Shown here one piece after another: positions 1-8,141 of a stretch of 64,000 bases of DNA. Below the pieces are notes generated by a model, which was not told where the DNA came from, did not search any database, and saw only the letters and a program-made list of their open reading frames with translations. Source of the DNA: Clostridia bacterium. Its GTDB lineage: Bacteria > Bacillota > Clostridia > Lachnospirales > Anaerotignaceae. Where the stretch lies: the NCBI GenBank assembly GCA_910575055.1, contig CAJTDC010000013.1, positions 1-64,000 on the forward strand. The letters are read 5' to 3'. Positions within the stretch are counted from its first letter, which is position 1. Each line of letters opens with the position of its first letter. Position numbers and translations under genes: made by a program.

Positions 1-1203
1 CAAATTTCTTTTTTCATTAAATAGAAAAAGTATTTTTTGAAAAAGTTTTCGTTCATTGATACGAACTCCTTCACAATTTCCTTTTTTAATACGCCAGTTT
101 GTAATACAGAAGAAATAATATATTTCTCCCTTTGTTTTTGTTATTTTTCTACCACGATTTAGATTTTTGCCACAGTATTGACAAAAAATCTTTCCTTTTA
201 ATACATTTTCTCTGTAGGGTGTTTTGTTTTTAGATTTACTTTTTTTGTCTATTTCCATACGACATTGTTGTGCTTTTTCAAAGACTTCTTTTGAAATAAT
301 TGCTTCATGGGTATTTTTTACAACAATCCAATCTTTTTTATCTGTTTTTATTTTCTTGTGTTGAAGGGTGACAGATTTTCCCTGTACCATATCACCTGTA
401 TAAATTTCACTTCTTACAATTTTAGCAATAGTAAATGTTTGCCAATAACCTTGTCCTATCAAATTTTGACTTGAAATCAAACCTTGCTGTTTCATATAAT
501 GACTAGGTGTCATAACACCAGCTTCATTCAACATAACAGCTATTTTATCATAAGAAACACCGTCTAATACCCATTGAAAAATTTGTTTTACAACAGGTGC
601 TGTTTCTTCATCAATAATTAGCTTATGGCAATCATCAGGAGATTTTTTATAACCATAGGGCGGTCTTGCTCCTATAAATTTGCCTGCTTTCATATCTCTT
701 GCAGCTTGTTCTTTTATTTTTTTACTAGCATCTACCGCATAGGATTCATTTATCATGTTCAACACTGGAAGTAGTATATTGTTACTATCTTCTTTTTCTG
801 TATCGAAATTTTCGCTCAAAGCGATAAAACGTACTTTATATGATGGAAAATAACTTTGTATGTAATAGCCTGTATCAATGTAGTTTCTCCCTAAACGGGA
901 AAGGTCTTTTACAATGACACATTGTATTTTTCCTGCTTCTATATCCTGTATCATTTCTTGAAACGCTGGACGTTCAAAGTTTGTACCCGTTTTGCCGTTG
1001 TCAATGTATGTTTTTATCACTTGAAATTCTGGATTGCCTGCAACAAAATTTTTTAGCAGCATTTGTTGATGTTCAATAGAATTCCCTCTGTTTTTGTTAT
1101 CCTCAACAGACAATCGAATGTAAAAAGCAGTATTGGCTGTAAAATTTGATTTTGAAACAGTATTTTCATTTGAAATATTGTTTTTTCTACTTTTTCTAGC
1201 CAT
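1..1203 (-). CDS. Large serine recombinase (C-terminus off the window)
   Basis: Reading the minus strand from the ATG at 1203 gives 401 uninterrupted codons down to base 1, so the C-terminus lies outside the window. The N-terminal resolvase domain shows the nucleophile motif YIRLS (about residues 28-32), a GKTGTNFERP stretch and VKDLSRLGRNY. A recombinase domain follows (GARPPYGYKK), and then a zinc ribbon with a CQYC pair. This is the layout of large serine integrases of clostridial transposons such as TnpX/TndX. The start has a good ribosome site (AAGGAGG) inside the end of the upstream recombinase gene, and the stop of that gene almost touches this ATG, so the two form a tandem. It probably excises and integrates the element around it. 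Family is confident; target and activity are not known. Confidence 0.88.
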   Translation of the reverse strand, partial: MARKSRKNNISNENTVSKSNFTANTAFYIRLSVEDNKNRGNSIEHQQMLLKNFVAGNPEFQVIKTYIDNGKTGTNFERPAFQEMIQDIEAGKIQCVIVKDLSRLGRNYIDTGYYIQSYFPSYKVRFIALSENFDTEKEDSNNILLPVLNMINESYAVDASKKIKEQAARDMKAGKFIGARPPYGYKKSPDDCHKLIIDEETAPVVKQIFQWVLDGVSYDKIAVMLNEAGVMTPSHYMKQQGLISSQNLIGQGYWQTFTIAKIVRSEIYTGDMVQGKSVTLQHKKIKTDKKDWIVVKNTHEAIISKEVFEKAQQCRMEIDKKSKSKNKTPYRENVLKGKIFCQYCGKNLNRGRKITKTKGEIYYFFCITNWRIKKGNCEGVRINERKLFQKILFLFNEKRNL

Positions 1204-1204
1204 G

Positions 1205-2541
1205 TCAAATAACCTCCTTATGAGAATGGAACATTTTTGTTGTTTCTTCATACTCTGATTGATAACGAAAAGTGATTTCAATTTGTTTCTTTTCAAAAAT
1301 TTTGATAGACTGTATGAGTTGAATGACTGCATTTCTATCCAATTCTGTAATATTTGAAAACTTTTTAAAATGTTCTATCCATTCTTTTCGATCATTCCAC
1401 AACTCTTTTTGTAACTTCTCATTTAAAACAGAAATTTCTTTTTAGCTGTCCTCTTTTATCATGTGGGAAGAAGTACAACCTTTTTTACCAGTTGGACAAT
1501 AATAATAAAAATACTTTTTATCTTTATAGGCAACGCTTTTTCTTGTCATGCGATTACCGCAATCTGCACAAATTAACAAACCAGAGAACAAATATACGCT
1601 CTCTTTATGAGGTGCTGTTTTGGTATCCAAAAGAAGAATACTTTGCACTAAATCGAATTCCTGTTTTGAAATAATCGCTTCATGCGTATTTTCCACATAA
1701 ATCCATTCTTGTTTTGGTTTTTTGATAATGTTTTTTAATTTGTAATTGTATGTCGTTTTTTCCCCTGCACCATTGTGCCTGTATAAATTTCATTCTTTAA
1801 TATTCGCAATATTGTTGTTGCTGACCATTTTGCATTATTTTCTGTAATGTACCCACCTTTTGCATAAGCATACCCATTTTGCTTTTTGTACATCACAGGA
1901 GAAAGAATACCTTTTTCATTCAATGTATCAGCAATTCTTGCTGCACTCATGCCATCTAACTTCATTTTAAAAATATCTTTTACAATAATTGCTGCTTGTT
2001 CATCTATGACAAGTTGATTTTTATTTTCTTCCGATTTTTGATAACCATAAGGGGTAAAAGAGGCTACATATAACCCCTCTTTTCTTTTTTGCTCTAAAAC
2101 ACTTCTAATTTTTTTAGAGATGTCTTGACTATAAGCGTCATTGATGATTGTTTTCAAAGAAACATCTAAACCAGTACAATTTTCTTTTAAAGTGTCAATA
2201 TTGTCATTGATGGCAATAAATCTAACACCCAGTGATGGCAATATTTGTCGCAGATATTTTCCTGTCTGTATGTAATCTCTACCAAATCTGGATAAATCTT
2301 TTACAATAATACAATTTACTTTTTCCGCTCTGATATCCTCCATCATTTCCTGAAATGCTGGTCTGTCGAACAAAACACCTGTATAACCATCGTCCACTTT
2401 TTCAGAAACAATTTCAATGTCAGAATGCTTCTTTACAAAATCTCTAATTAACATTTTTTGATTAGAAATGCTGTTACTTTCGTTGTCTTTTTCATTGATG
2501 TAGGAAAGTCTTGTATAACTGATTGCTTTATATTTTGACAT
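1205..2541 (-). pseudogene. Second large serine recombinase, broken by a frameshift and a stop
   Basis: The N-terminal part (2541 to about 1740) has a resolvase domain with YTRLSY near the start, DGYTGVLFDRPAF and VKDLSRFGRDY, and the recombinase domain. Near 1745-1755 the frame is lost next to a run of six A/T bases. The other frame then continues as VENTHEAIISKQEF with the zinc ribbon (CADCGNR, later a Cys). An in-frame TAA at 1444-1442 follows, after which the same frame continues to the natural TGA at 1207-1205. Two independent lesions make this a pseudogene. The start is supported by AAGGAGTGA upstream. Its sequence is clearly different from the neighbouring recombinase, so the pair is not a recent duplication. 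Confidence 0.85.
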
Positions 2542-2682
2542 AAAAAATCACTCCTTAAAAATTTACAGACTTCTCCCGTAAATTCAAGAGTGATACAATT
2601 TCTCTTTATTCAATTTATACCTTTTATCTTTTTCCGTTATTAGTATATCACACTTTTCAAAAGAAGCCTACTATAAATTTGA

Positions 2683-2898
2683 TTACAATAATATTCCTTT
2701 CAAACAATCCTCCAATGATAAGCCATTTTCTGAAAACTTGGATAATACAACATATTTGCCACATTTAAAACAGTAAGGATTTTTAATTTGTCGTACATAA
2801 TCTTTTATTCTTTCCTCTTTAGGTAAGTCTGTGTTAATAACAACATCTCTAATATCCACTAATTTATCTCTATCAATTACTTTTGGTTTATTTTTCAT
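2683..2898 (-). CDS. Small protein of the DUF6870 type
   Basis: A 71-residue protein starting at MKNKPKV; a longer start 12 codons upstream lacks support, while the ATG at 2898 has GGAGGAAT just before it. It contains LVDIRDVVINTDLPKEERI, VRQIKNPYCF and a C-terminal LEDCLKGIL, which match from memory the small DUF6870 proteins found in Firmicute conjugative and transposon elements. The function of that family is not known. It lies between the recombinases and a sigma-like regulator and is read in the same direction, so it is probably cargo or a regulator of the element. Confidence 0.6.
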   Translation of the reverse strand: MKNKPKVIDRDKLVDIRDVVINTDLPKEERIKDYVRQIKNPYCFKCGKYVVLSKFSENGLSLEDCLKGILL

Positions 2899-2920
2899 GT
2901 TTTTATTCCTCCTCTTTTTT

Positions 2921-3402
2921 AATAGAAAAGACAAAACACTTTTTGAAATGTCCTGTCTTTTCTATTAAAATTTCTGTCAGACTGCAATAGTACAGCCTGA
3001 CAGAAATATGCTTTTATGTATTTTTAAAAATTTTTTCTTTTGTACTGTATTCTAATATAACAAGATTATATTTTTAGCTCGTTCCCCAGTACGGAATATA
3101 CAAACTGCTAAAAAGCTGTCACAAATACCACCGATACGTGTTATATTGCAGTTGACAAGTCTGCACACGATATTCGCAGTATTCCTTATTTACTATGTAA
3201 GGTACACAACAGTGACTTTCTAAAATTTATGGAATCGCTCCAATACTTTTTTGTATTATCATGGCAGTTCTGCATTAATATTAGAAATTATTTGTATACT
3301 GATATGAATAGTTTACTATTTTTTGTCAAGGTGCAGTAAAAAGGTATCACAAAAAACCTTCTTATTATATAGGTAACTTCTAGCCCTTTTCTGCCCCCTA
3401 TT
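2921..3402. other. Gene-free stretch with two hairpins
   Basis: No convincing reading frame is present. Two inverted repeats stand out. One is a 13-bp perfect stem (arms 2921-2933 and 2954-2966) just upstream of the small DUF6870-like gene. The other has arms TTTCTGTCAG and CTGACAGAAA (2971-2980 and 2997-3006). They may form a leader or a terminator for the next upstream minus-strand gene. The region 3050-3330 is slightly richer in G and C than its surroundings but shows nothing I can name. Confidence 0.4.
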
Positions 3403-3789
3403 TTAGAAAAAATTTTTAATTTTTTCTTCTACAGCAATAACAGATTTTTTGATACGATTAAGACCACATTTTTCCATTCTTGCAATTTCCGTATAGCTGT
3501 AACCACAAATACGGTTCAAGTAAAATCTTCTCTGTTGTGTTTTTGTGCAAGTGCTTACAATTTTTTGGATTTCTTTTAGCTGCTCTCTGTTAATGCAGTA
3601 GTCCTCTAAATTTTCAGCCACTCTTTTTTGATGTACTATGTAATCGTTCAGTTCTCTATCATCAATATGTTTTCTTCTTTCATACCTTTGATGTTCTTGT
3701 TCCTTGTTTTCTTCCTGTAAAACTGCATAAACTTCTTCTGACACTTCAACAGTAATCATTTTTTTACCATCGTTGATTTCAATTTTCAT
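3403..3789 (-). CDS. Sigma-70 region-4-like regulator of a mobile element
   Basis: A 128-residue protein taken from MKIEINDGKK at 3789; the 13 codons in front of it are unlikely to be translated. The N-terminal half is charged (EENKEQEHQRYERRKH). The C-terminal half (about 75-125) reads as a sigma-region-4 helix-turn-helix: LNRICGYSYTEIARME followed by a recognition-helix-like segment. Proteins of this shape are common in Tn916-like and related Firmicute elements, where they are annotated as sigma-70 family proteins and probably control element genes. The direction is the same as the two recombinases downstream. Confidence 0.65.
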   Translation of the reverse strand: MKIEINDGKKMITVEVSEEVYAVLQEENKEQEHQRYERRKHIDDRELNDYIVHQKRVAENLEDYCINREQLKEIQKIVSTCTKTQQRRFYLNRICGYSYTEIARMEKCGLNRIKKSVIAVEEKIKNFF

Positions 3790-3870
3790 TCTCTTACCCT
3801 CCAAATTTTGAATTTTTTCTGAACTCAAAATGGTATAGGCGGAGAACGACAGTGTTTTTTGAGCAAAAAA

Positions 3871-3904
3871 AAGAACAAGTAAAATATAAAATTCACTTGT
3901 TCTT
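3871..3904 (-). terminator. Rho-independent terminator
   Basis: The arms AAGAACAAGT and ACTTGTTCTT form a 10-bp stem. On the minus strand the stem is followed by a run of eight T. It would end transcripts coming from the TPR gene at 4136-5854. Confidence 0.7.
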
Positions 3905-4058
3905 TTTGCTTTTCATATAGATTGAAAAAATAAAAATGGTTAACATACATTTTATTAAAATTAAACTGTAAATAGTCAGATTTTTATTTTTATCTAATAA
4001 AATAGGTGCAGATGTCAAAGTGAATTACTTTATTAACAACTACACCTTTCTGGCACTA

Positions 4059-4140
4059 AAAAAAGCCAACTAATTTACACAAAAATATGTAACATTCATT
4101 GACTTTTTTCTCTTTTGTATTTTTTCAATTTACTTTTATT
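4059..4140. repeat. 80-bp direct repeat, copy 1
   Basis: The stretch beginning AAAAAGCCAACTAATTTACA and ending near TTTTTCAATTT is repeated almost exactly at 6922-7003. It overlaps the last codon of the TPR gene. Both copies contain GCCAA and a downstream complementary TTGGC (TTGAC in this copy) followed by T residues, so the repeat probably carries a terminator. The two copies flank the TPR gene plus the Rhs tip. Confidence 0.8.
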
Positions 4141-5854
4141 GTAATTTTTTTGCAGTATTTTCATCTGCAATCGCTTTTTCAGTTTCTCCTATTGCACGAT
4201 AGGCTTTTGCACGATTCAAATAGGCTTCTTTATCATTTGGGTCATGAGCAATTACTTTGCTGAAATCAGAAATTGCTTTTTGATATTCTCCCAGTAAATG
4301 ATAGCTTTCACCACGATTATAGTATATTTGCACTATAGTAGGGTTTAATTTTTCTGCTTTATCAAAATCTGCAATCGCTTTTTCATATTCTTCTAATATG
4401 TTATATATTGCACCACGATTACAATATGCTTCTGTAAAATCTGGATTTAATGCAATCGCTTTTGTTAAATCTGCAATCGCTTTTTCATATTCTTTTAATT
4501 CAGCATAACTATCAGCTCTATTATAATAAGCGTCTGCATAGTCTGGTTTTAACATAATTGCTTTTGTTAAATCATCAACTGATTTTTGATGTTCCTCTAA
4601 AGCACTGTAACTATTAGCACGACAAAAATAGGTTTCTGCAAAATTTGGATTTAATGCTATCATTTTTCCAAAATAAAATATTGCTGTTTTATAATCTTTT
4701 AATTTGTTGTAATTTTTCCCCAAATTTAAGTATATTTTTTCCTCATTTGGATTTAACTCTATCACTTTTTCATAATAAGAAATTGCTTTTTCATGTTGTT
4801 GTAATTGAGCATAGATATAACCTAAATTAAAATAGGCGTGTTTGTGATTTGGATTTAGTGCAATCACTTTGTTGTAATCCGTAATTGCTTTTTCATATTC
4901 TTCTAAACGCATATAGTCAAAAGCACGACCACTATATGCATCTACATTATCTGCTTGCAAGTCAATTACTTCTGTAAAAAGTTGTGCTGCCTCTTCATAT
5001 CTGCCTGCATCTGTATAAATACAACCATGTGTATAATAAGAGTCTGCTGCATTTTCATGTAATGCTTCTAATATTTCTGAATCAATTTCTTGGTTCATTA
5101 TCTTTTCTTTGTTTTCTTTTTCCTGTTCGTCATATGTATAAGGAATGTTTTCATCAAACCAATACCCTTCTAAAATACTTTCTTGTAAATCAAAATGATA
5201 TCTTTGATATATTTTTTGTAAATCCTTTTCAGTCTTTAAATACTCTATATCTCTTTTTTGTCTTTCAAACTCTAAAAGCACTAATTCATGTTCCTCAAAT
5301 AATTCTTCTTCATTTTGGTCATACACTTTATCAATTAACTCTGGAGAATATTCACATAAAAAATCTTCTAAAAATAGAAAATTACAAGTAGAAATTATTA
5401 TATTATCATCATCATTCATTTCATGTGCTGATAATAAAGCTATTTGAGACAACATATCATGTATATGTTGTACTACTCTAGATAATACTTCTATCCAATT
5501 TACTTCTTTGTAATTTTGTATTAAATAAGAAGGAGTGTCATCCCAACACTCATATAAAAATCTATCTGGACCCTTGTAATCATCATCACTATTATATTCT
5601 TCTTCTGTTAATTCTCTCACTCTGTCCATAATATATTCATGCCTTGTACCATTTACTGCCATATCCCAACAATCTTCTAACATAGCATTTAATTTTTCTG
5701 TATGATCCCATTCTTGACCTTTGGCATATTGTTTATAAACCATAAATTTTCTTTCTGTTGCCATTAATAAAAAAAGTTTCTGTTGCCTAATTGTTAAATC
5801 TCCTTCTATTTCCGTAATTAGAAATTCTTTTGTTTGTTCATATTTATATTCCAT
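4136..5854 (-). CDS. TPR-repeat protein, possible immunity partner of the Rhs tip
   Basis: A 572-residue soluble protein in two parts. Residues 1 to about 240 are acidic and helical. A segment around residues 20-70 (IRQQKLFLLMATERK, then LEDCWDMAVN) resembles DUF416-type proteins, which is a weak match. Residues about 270-565 are eight or nine tetratricopeptide repeats of 34 residues with the pattern AYYNRA-SY-EL-EYEKAI-D-KAI-L-P. There is no signal peptide or membrane helix. It lies directly downstream of the displaced Rhs toxin tip on the same strand, which is where an immunity gene normally sits. The immunity role is inferred only from position. The TPR part is certain. Confidence 0.85.
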   Translation of the reverse strand: MEYKYEQTKEFLITEIEGDLTIRQQKLFLLMATERKFMVYKQYAKGQEWDHTEKLNAMLEDCWDMAVNGTRHEYIMDRVRELTEEEYNSDDDYKGPDRFLYECWDDTPSYLIQNYKEVNWIEVLSRVVQHIHDMLSQIALLSAHEMNDDDNIIISTCNFLFLEDFLCEYSPELIDKVYDQNEEELFEEHELVLLEFERQKRDIEYLKTEKDLQKIYQRYHFDLQESILEGYWFDENIPYTYDEQEKENKEKIMNQEIDSEILEALHENAADSYYTHGCIYTDAGRYEEAAQLFTEVIDLQADNVDAYSGRAFDYMRLEEYEKAITDYNKVIALNPNHKHAYFNLGYIYAQLQQHEKAISYYEKVIELNPNEEKIYLNLGKNYNKLKDYKTAIFYFGKMIALNPNFAETYFCRANSYSALEEHQKSVDDLTKAIMLKPDYADAYYNRADSYAELKEYEKAIADLTKAIALNPDFTEAYCNRGAIYNILEEYEKAIADFDKAEKLNPTIVQIYYNRGESYHLLGEYQKAISDFSKVIAHDPNDKEAYLNRAKAYRAIGETEKAIADENTAKKLQ

Positions 5855-5955
5855 AAATCTCCTAGCCCCTTTTATTATAAATAATAAAGGCTATTTATTA
5901 TTATAAAGATTTTTTTCTATTAAATTAAACTAACAATAAAATAGCCTTTTTTTCT

Positions 5956-6879
5956 TTATATATTATAATTCCTTGTATAAATAGCATTTCTAGTATTTTC
6001 ACTAAATCCTGTGCAATTTATAACTTTTTCATGCATTTGTATAAAACTACAGCTTGGACAAGAAAGATGACTACAAAATTGAACAGAATATCTTACTGCA
6101 TCATCACCAAAGCCTTTAGTATCTTTTATTCCTTGTATTCCTTTTACTTCTGCATGACCATCACCAAATTCAAATTTATCGTTTATGTTCTTAGACAAAT
6201 TTCCCCCTTTTTTTATTTCTTTTTCTCTTTTATTTGCAAATTTTCCTTTTCTTTCATTTAATCCACTTTTTATAAACTCTTGTGACATAATGATAGTCTT
6301 TTTCTTTATTTCAAGCTCAGAATCTAATTTATATTTTTTGCTGTTAGGTATTACAGTGACGTTGTCTTCACCAAATATATCCTGTGCAATTTTTCTAGCA
6401 TTTTTTGACACACTTCCTGCTAAACTTAAAAATACATGCTTATTCGCAATAGTTAATGCTGTTGGAGATTTAGAACCATTTTGCGTATATGTATATTTTG
6501 TAATGCCATCCTCTATTCTTTCTTCCATACCATGTTGAGTCATGTGCATTCTATCTGTAATTATTTGTAATTCTTCCATAGTAAAAGTTCTTTCACCTTC
6601 TGGTGTATTTACTATTACACCATTCTTTTTTATTTCTGCTCTCATATTTCTTAACTCTTGTGGCTCAAAATATTCATCATAATAATCCTCACCATCTGGT
6701 ATTCTATCACATTTTTTATACCCACTAGGGTCAAACCACAACAGAGGATTATTCACAACATAGACATAGAGATTCAGTCCATCGCCTCTATACACATCTT
6801 CTTGTGTAAAGCGTGCTACCACTGGGTTGTAGAACCTTGCCCGCAGGTGGTATTGTTGTGCATTTTTCCAATTATATCA
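5956..6879 (-). pseudogene. Displaced Rhs C-terminal tip with a deaminase-like toxin domain
   Basis: The frame opens after a TGA near 6880 and reads QQYHLRARFYNPV, then RFTQEDVYRGDGLNLYVYV and NNPLLWFDPSGY, the conserved end of an Rhs core. A unique tip of about 240 residues follows. Near its C-terminus it has GHAEVKGI and, about 30 residues later, CSHLSCPSC: the HAE plus CxxC zinc motifs of the cytidine-deaminase-like toxin superfamily (YwqJ-like type). There is no proper start; a GTG at 6822 is the first possible one. Upstream of the tip a second core fragment (about 6880-6905) matches an internal part of the intact Rhs gene, so a core segment has been deleted. It may be a silent reservoir for tip switching or a dead gene. 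Confidence 0.75.
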
Positions 6880-6921
6880 TTTTCTTTGTTTATCTGCAAC
6901 AACTGGTGTTATAGCAATATA

Positions 6922-7003
6922 AAAAAAGCCAACTAATTTACACAAAAATATGTAACATTCATTGGCTTTTTTCTCTTTTGTATTTTTTCAATTTGCTTCT
7001 ATT
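6922..7003. repeat. 80-bp direct repeat, copy 2
   Basis: Near-identical to 4059-4140. Here the GCCAA and TTGGC arms match perfectly and are flanked by A and T runs on the two sides, so the hairpin can end transcription from either direction. It sits between the small immunity-like genes and the displaced Rhs tip. Confidence 0.8.
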
Positions 7004-7167
7004 AAATTTTTATAGTAGTTTCTTCTTCAATAGATTTCTATATTTTTCTTATCATATAATAGGATTCTAGAATAACAGTATTATAATCAAGACTTATTAT
7101 GATTACAGCTATATAATGTACCCATGTAAAATTTAATTTCACGTAAATGCTAACATTCTTCTGATTT

Positions 7168-7461
7168 TTATTCTTTAACTGGTTCTAATTCAAAATATCT
7201 AGGAATATCATCATATTCATTTGATAATATAGAAATATATTCATCTGCCAAAACTACAATTGCAAATAATCTTAATGGGTCTAATTCTTCAAATTTTATA
7301 TCATCTTTTTCTGCTATCCAAAGAAAATATTTTTCAAACCATTTATAATAATCAGGTTCCTCAATTTTAACATAAATTTTATATCCCATTTTTTTCAACT
7401 TGTCAATTGCACAATTATATGCATTGTTGTCAAATTTGTCATAATTTTCTGGTATTCTCAT
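7168..7461 (-). CDS. Small immunity-like protein, paralogue 3 of 3
   Basis: A 97-residue acidic protein. It shares with its two upstream neighbours the pattern 'A-x-C/F-A-I-D-x-L', then a GY-x-[IV]-Y-V strand, a W-[IR]-A strand end and a D-x-L-[RK]-L-[FL]-A-[IL]-V helix (here CAIDKLKKMGYKIYVK, LWIAEK and DPLRLFAIVVL). The three genes are tandem, 10-20 bp apart, directly downstream of the Rhs toxin gene and read the same way. This is the arrangement of duplicated immunity genes in polymorphic toxin loci. No family name is recognised. Confidence 0.65.
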   Translation of the reverse strand: MRIPENYDKFDNNAYNCAIDKLKKMGYKIYVKIEEPDYYKWFEKYFLWIAEKDDIKFEELDPLRLFAIVVLADEYISILSNEYDDIPRYFELEPVKE

Positions 7462-7481
7462 AATTACAAAACTTCTTTCTT

Positions 7482-7754
7482 TTATAATATTAAAAACTTA
7501 TTTGGTACATCTTTATGTAATTTATCTGCATAAAATTCTTCCCCATATTCCCGATATAATGTCACAATTGCCAATAATTTTAACGAGTCAGTAGCAGAAA
7601 AACTTTTTCCACTTTTTTTGGCTATCCATATATATTCTTTGTTAAATTCTGCTTGTCTATCTATGACAAAAACTTCATATTTCCATTTTATCAATTTGTC
7701 AATAGCAAAATTATATGTATTTTCTTGGTCAACTAATCCCATATAATAAAACAC
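7482..7754 (-). CDS. Small immunity-like protein, paralogue 2 of 3
   Basis: A 90-residue protein with the shared pattern seen as FAIDKLIKWKYEVFV, YIWIAKK and DSLKLLAIVTLYREYGEEF. It is close in length and layout to the genes on either side but only about a quarter to a third identical by eye, so the copies are old or under diversifying selection. The start lies only 10 bases downstream of the stop of the previous gene. The function, neutralising the Rhs toxin or a related tip, is inferred from position and duplication. Confidence 0.65.
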   Translation of the reverse strand: MFYYMGLVDQENTYNFAIDKLIKWKYEVFVIDRQAEFNKEYIWIAKKSGKSFSATDSLKLLAIVTLYREYGEEFYADKLHKDVPNKFLIL

Positions 7755-7764
7755 CTCTTTCTTA

Positions 7765-7998
7765 TTACTTTATCCACTCATCATAATAATTAAATACACT
7801 ATCTTTAGAATCCCAATCTTCTTTTATTACCATTAAAGCTAATAATCTTAAAATATCTATAGCAAATAGTGTACTATTATTACTATAATTTACCGCTCTC
7901 CAATAAATATGATTTACCCCATAAATATCCATATATACGATATATCCATTTTTCATTAATAAATCTATTGCAAAATCACAGTGTGTAGCATATAACAT
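7765..7998 (-). CDS. Small immunity-like protein, paralogue 1 of 3
   Basis: A 77-residue protein, the first gene downstream of the Rhs toxin end (a gap of about 140 bp). The shared pattern appears as FAIDLLMKNGYIVYMD, IYWRAVNY and DILRLLALMVIKEDW. It has a good ribosome site (AAGGAGGTGAGG) before the ATG. It is the best candidate for the cognate immunity protein of the ADP-ribosyltransferase-like toxin because it is the nearest gene. It is shorter than its paralogues at both ends. Confidence 0.62.
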   Translation of the reverse strand: MLYATHCDFAIDLLMKNGYIVYMDIYGVNHIYWRAVNYSNNSTLFAIDILRLLALMVIKEDWDSKDSVFNYYDEWIK

Positions 7999-8141
7999 AA
8001 TACCTCACCTCCTTCCTTATATAAAGAACATATTTTGAAGCAGAAAAATAGAAATTCAATGAAATATATTATCTTTATTATTTCCTTCATTAAAATAAAT
8101 ATTGAACTTACATGTTGAATATTATTTTAAATGAAAGATTC

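Noticed and set aside
4645..5391. Plus-strand open frames opposite the TPR gene
   Set aside because: They are reverse readings of a strongly coding repeat gene, with no start signals.
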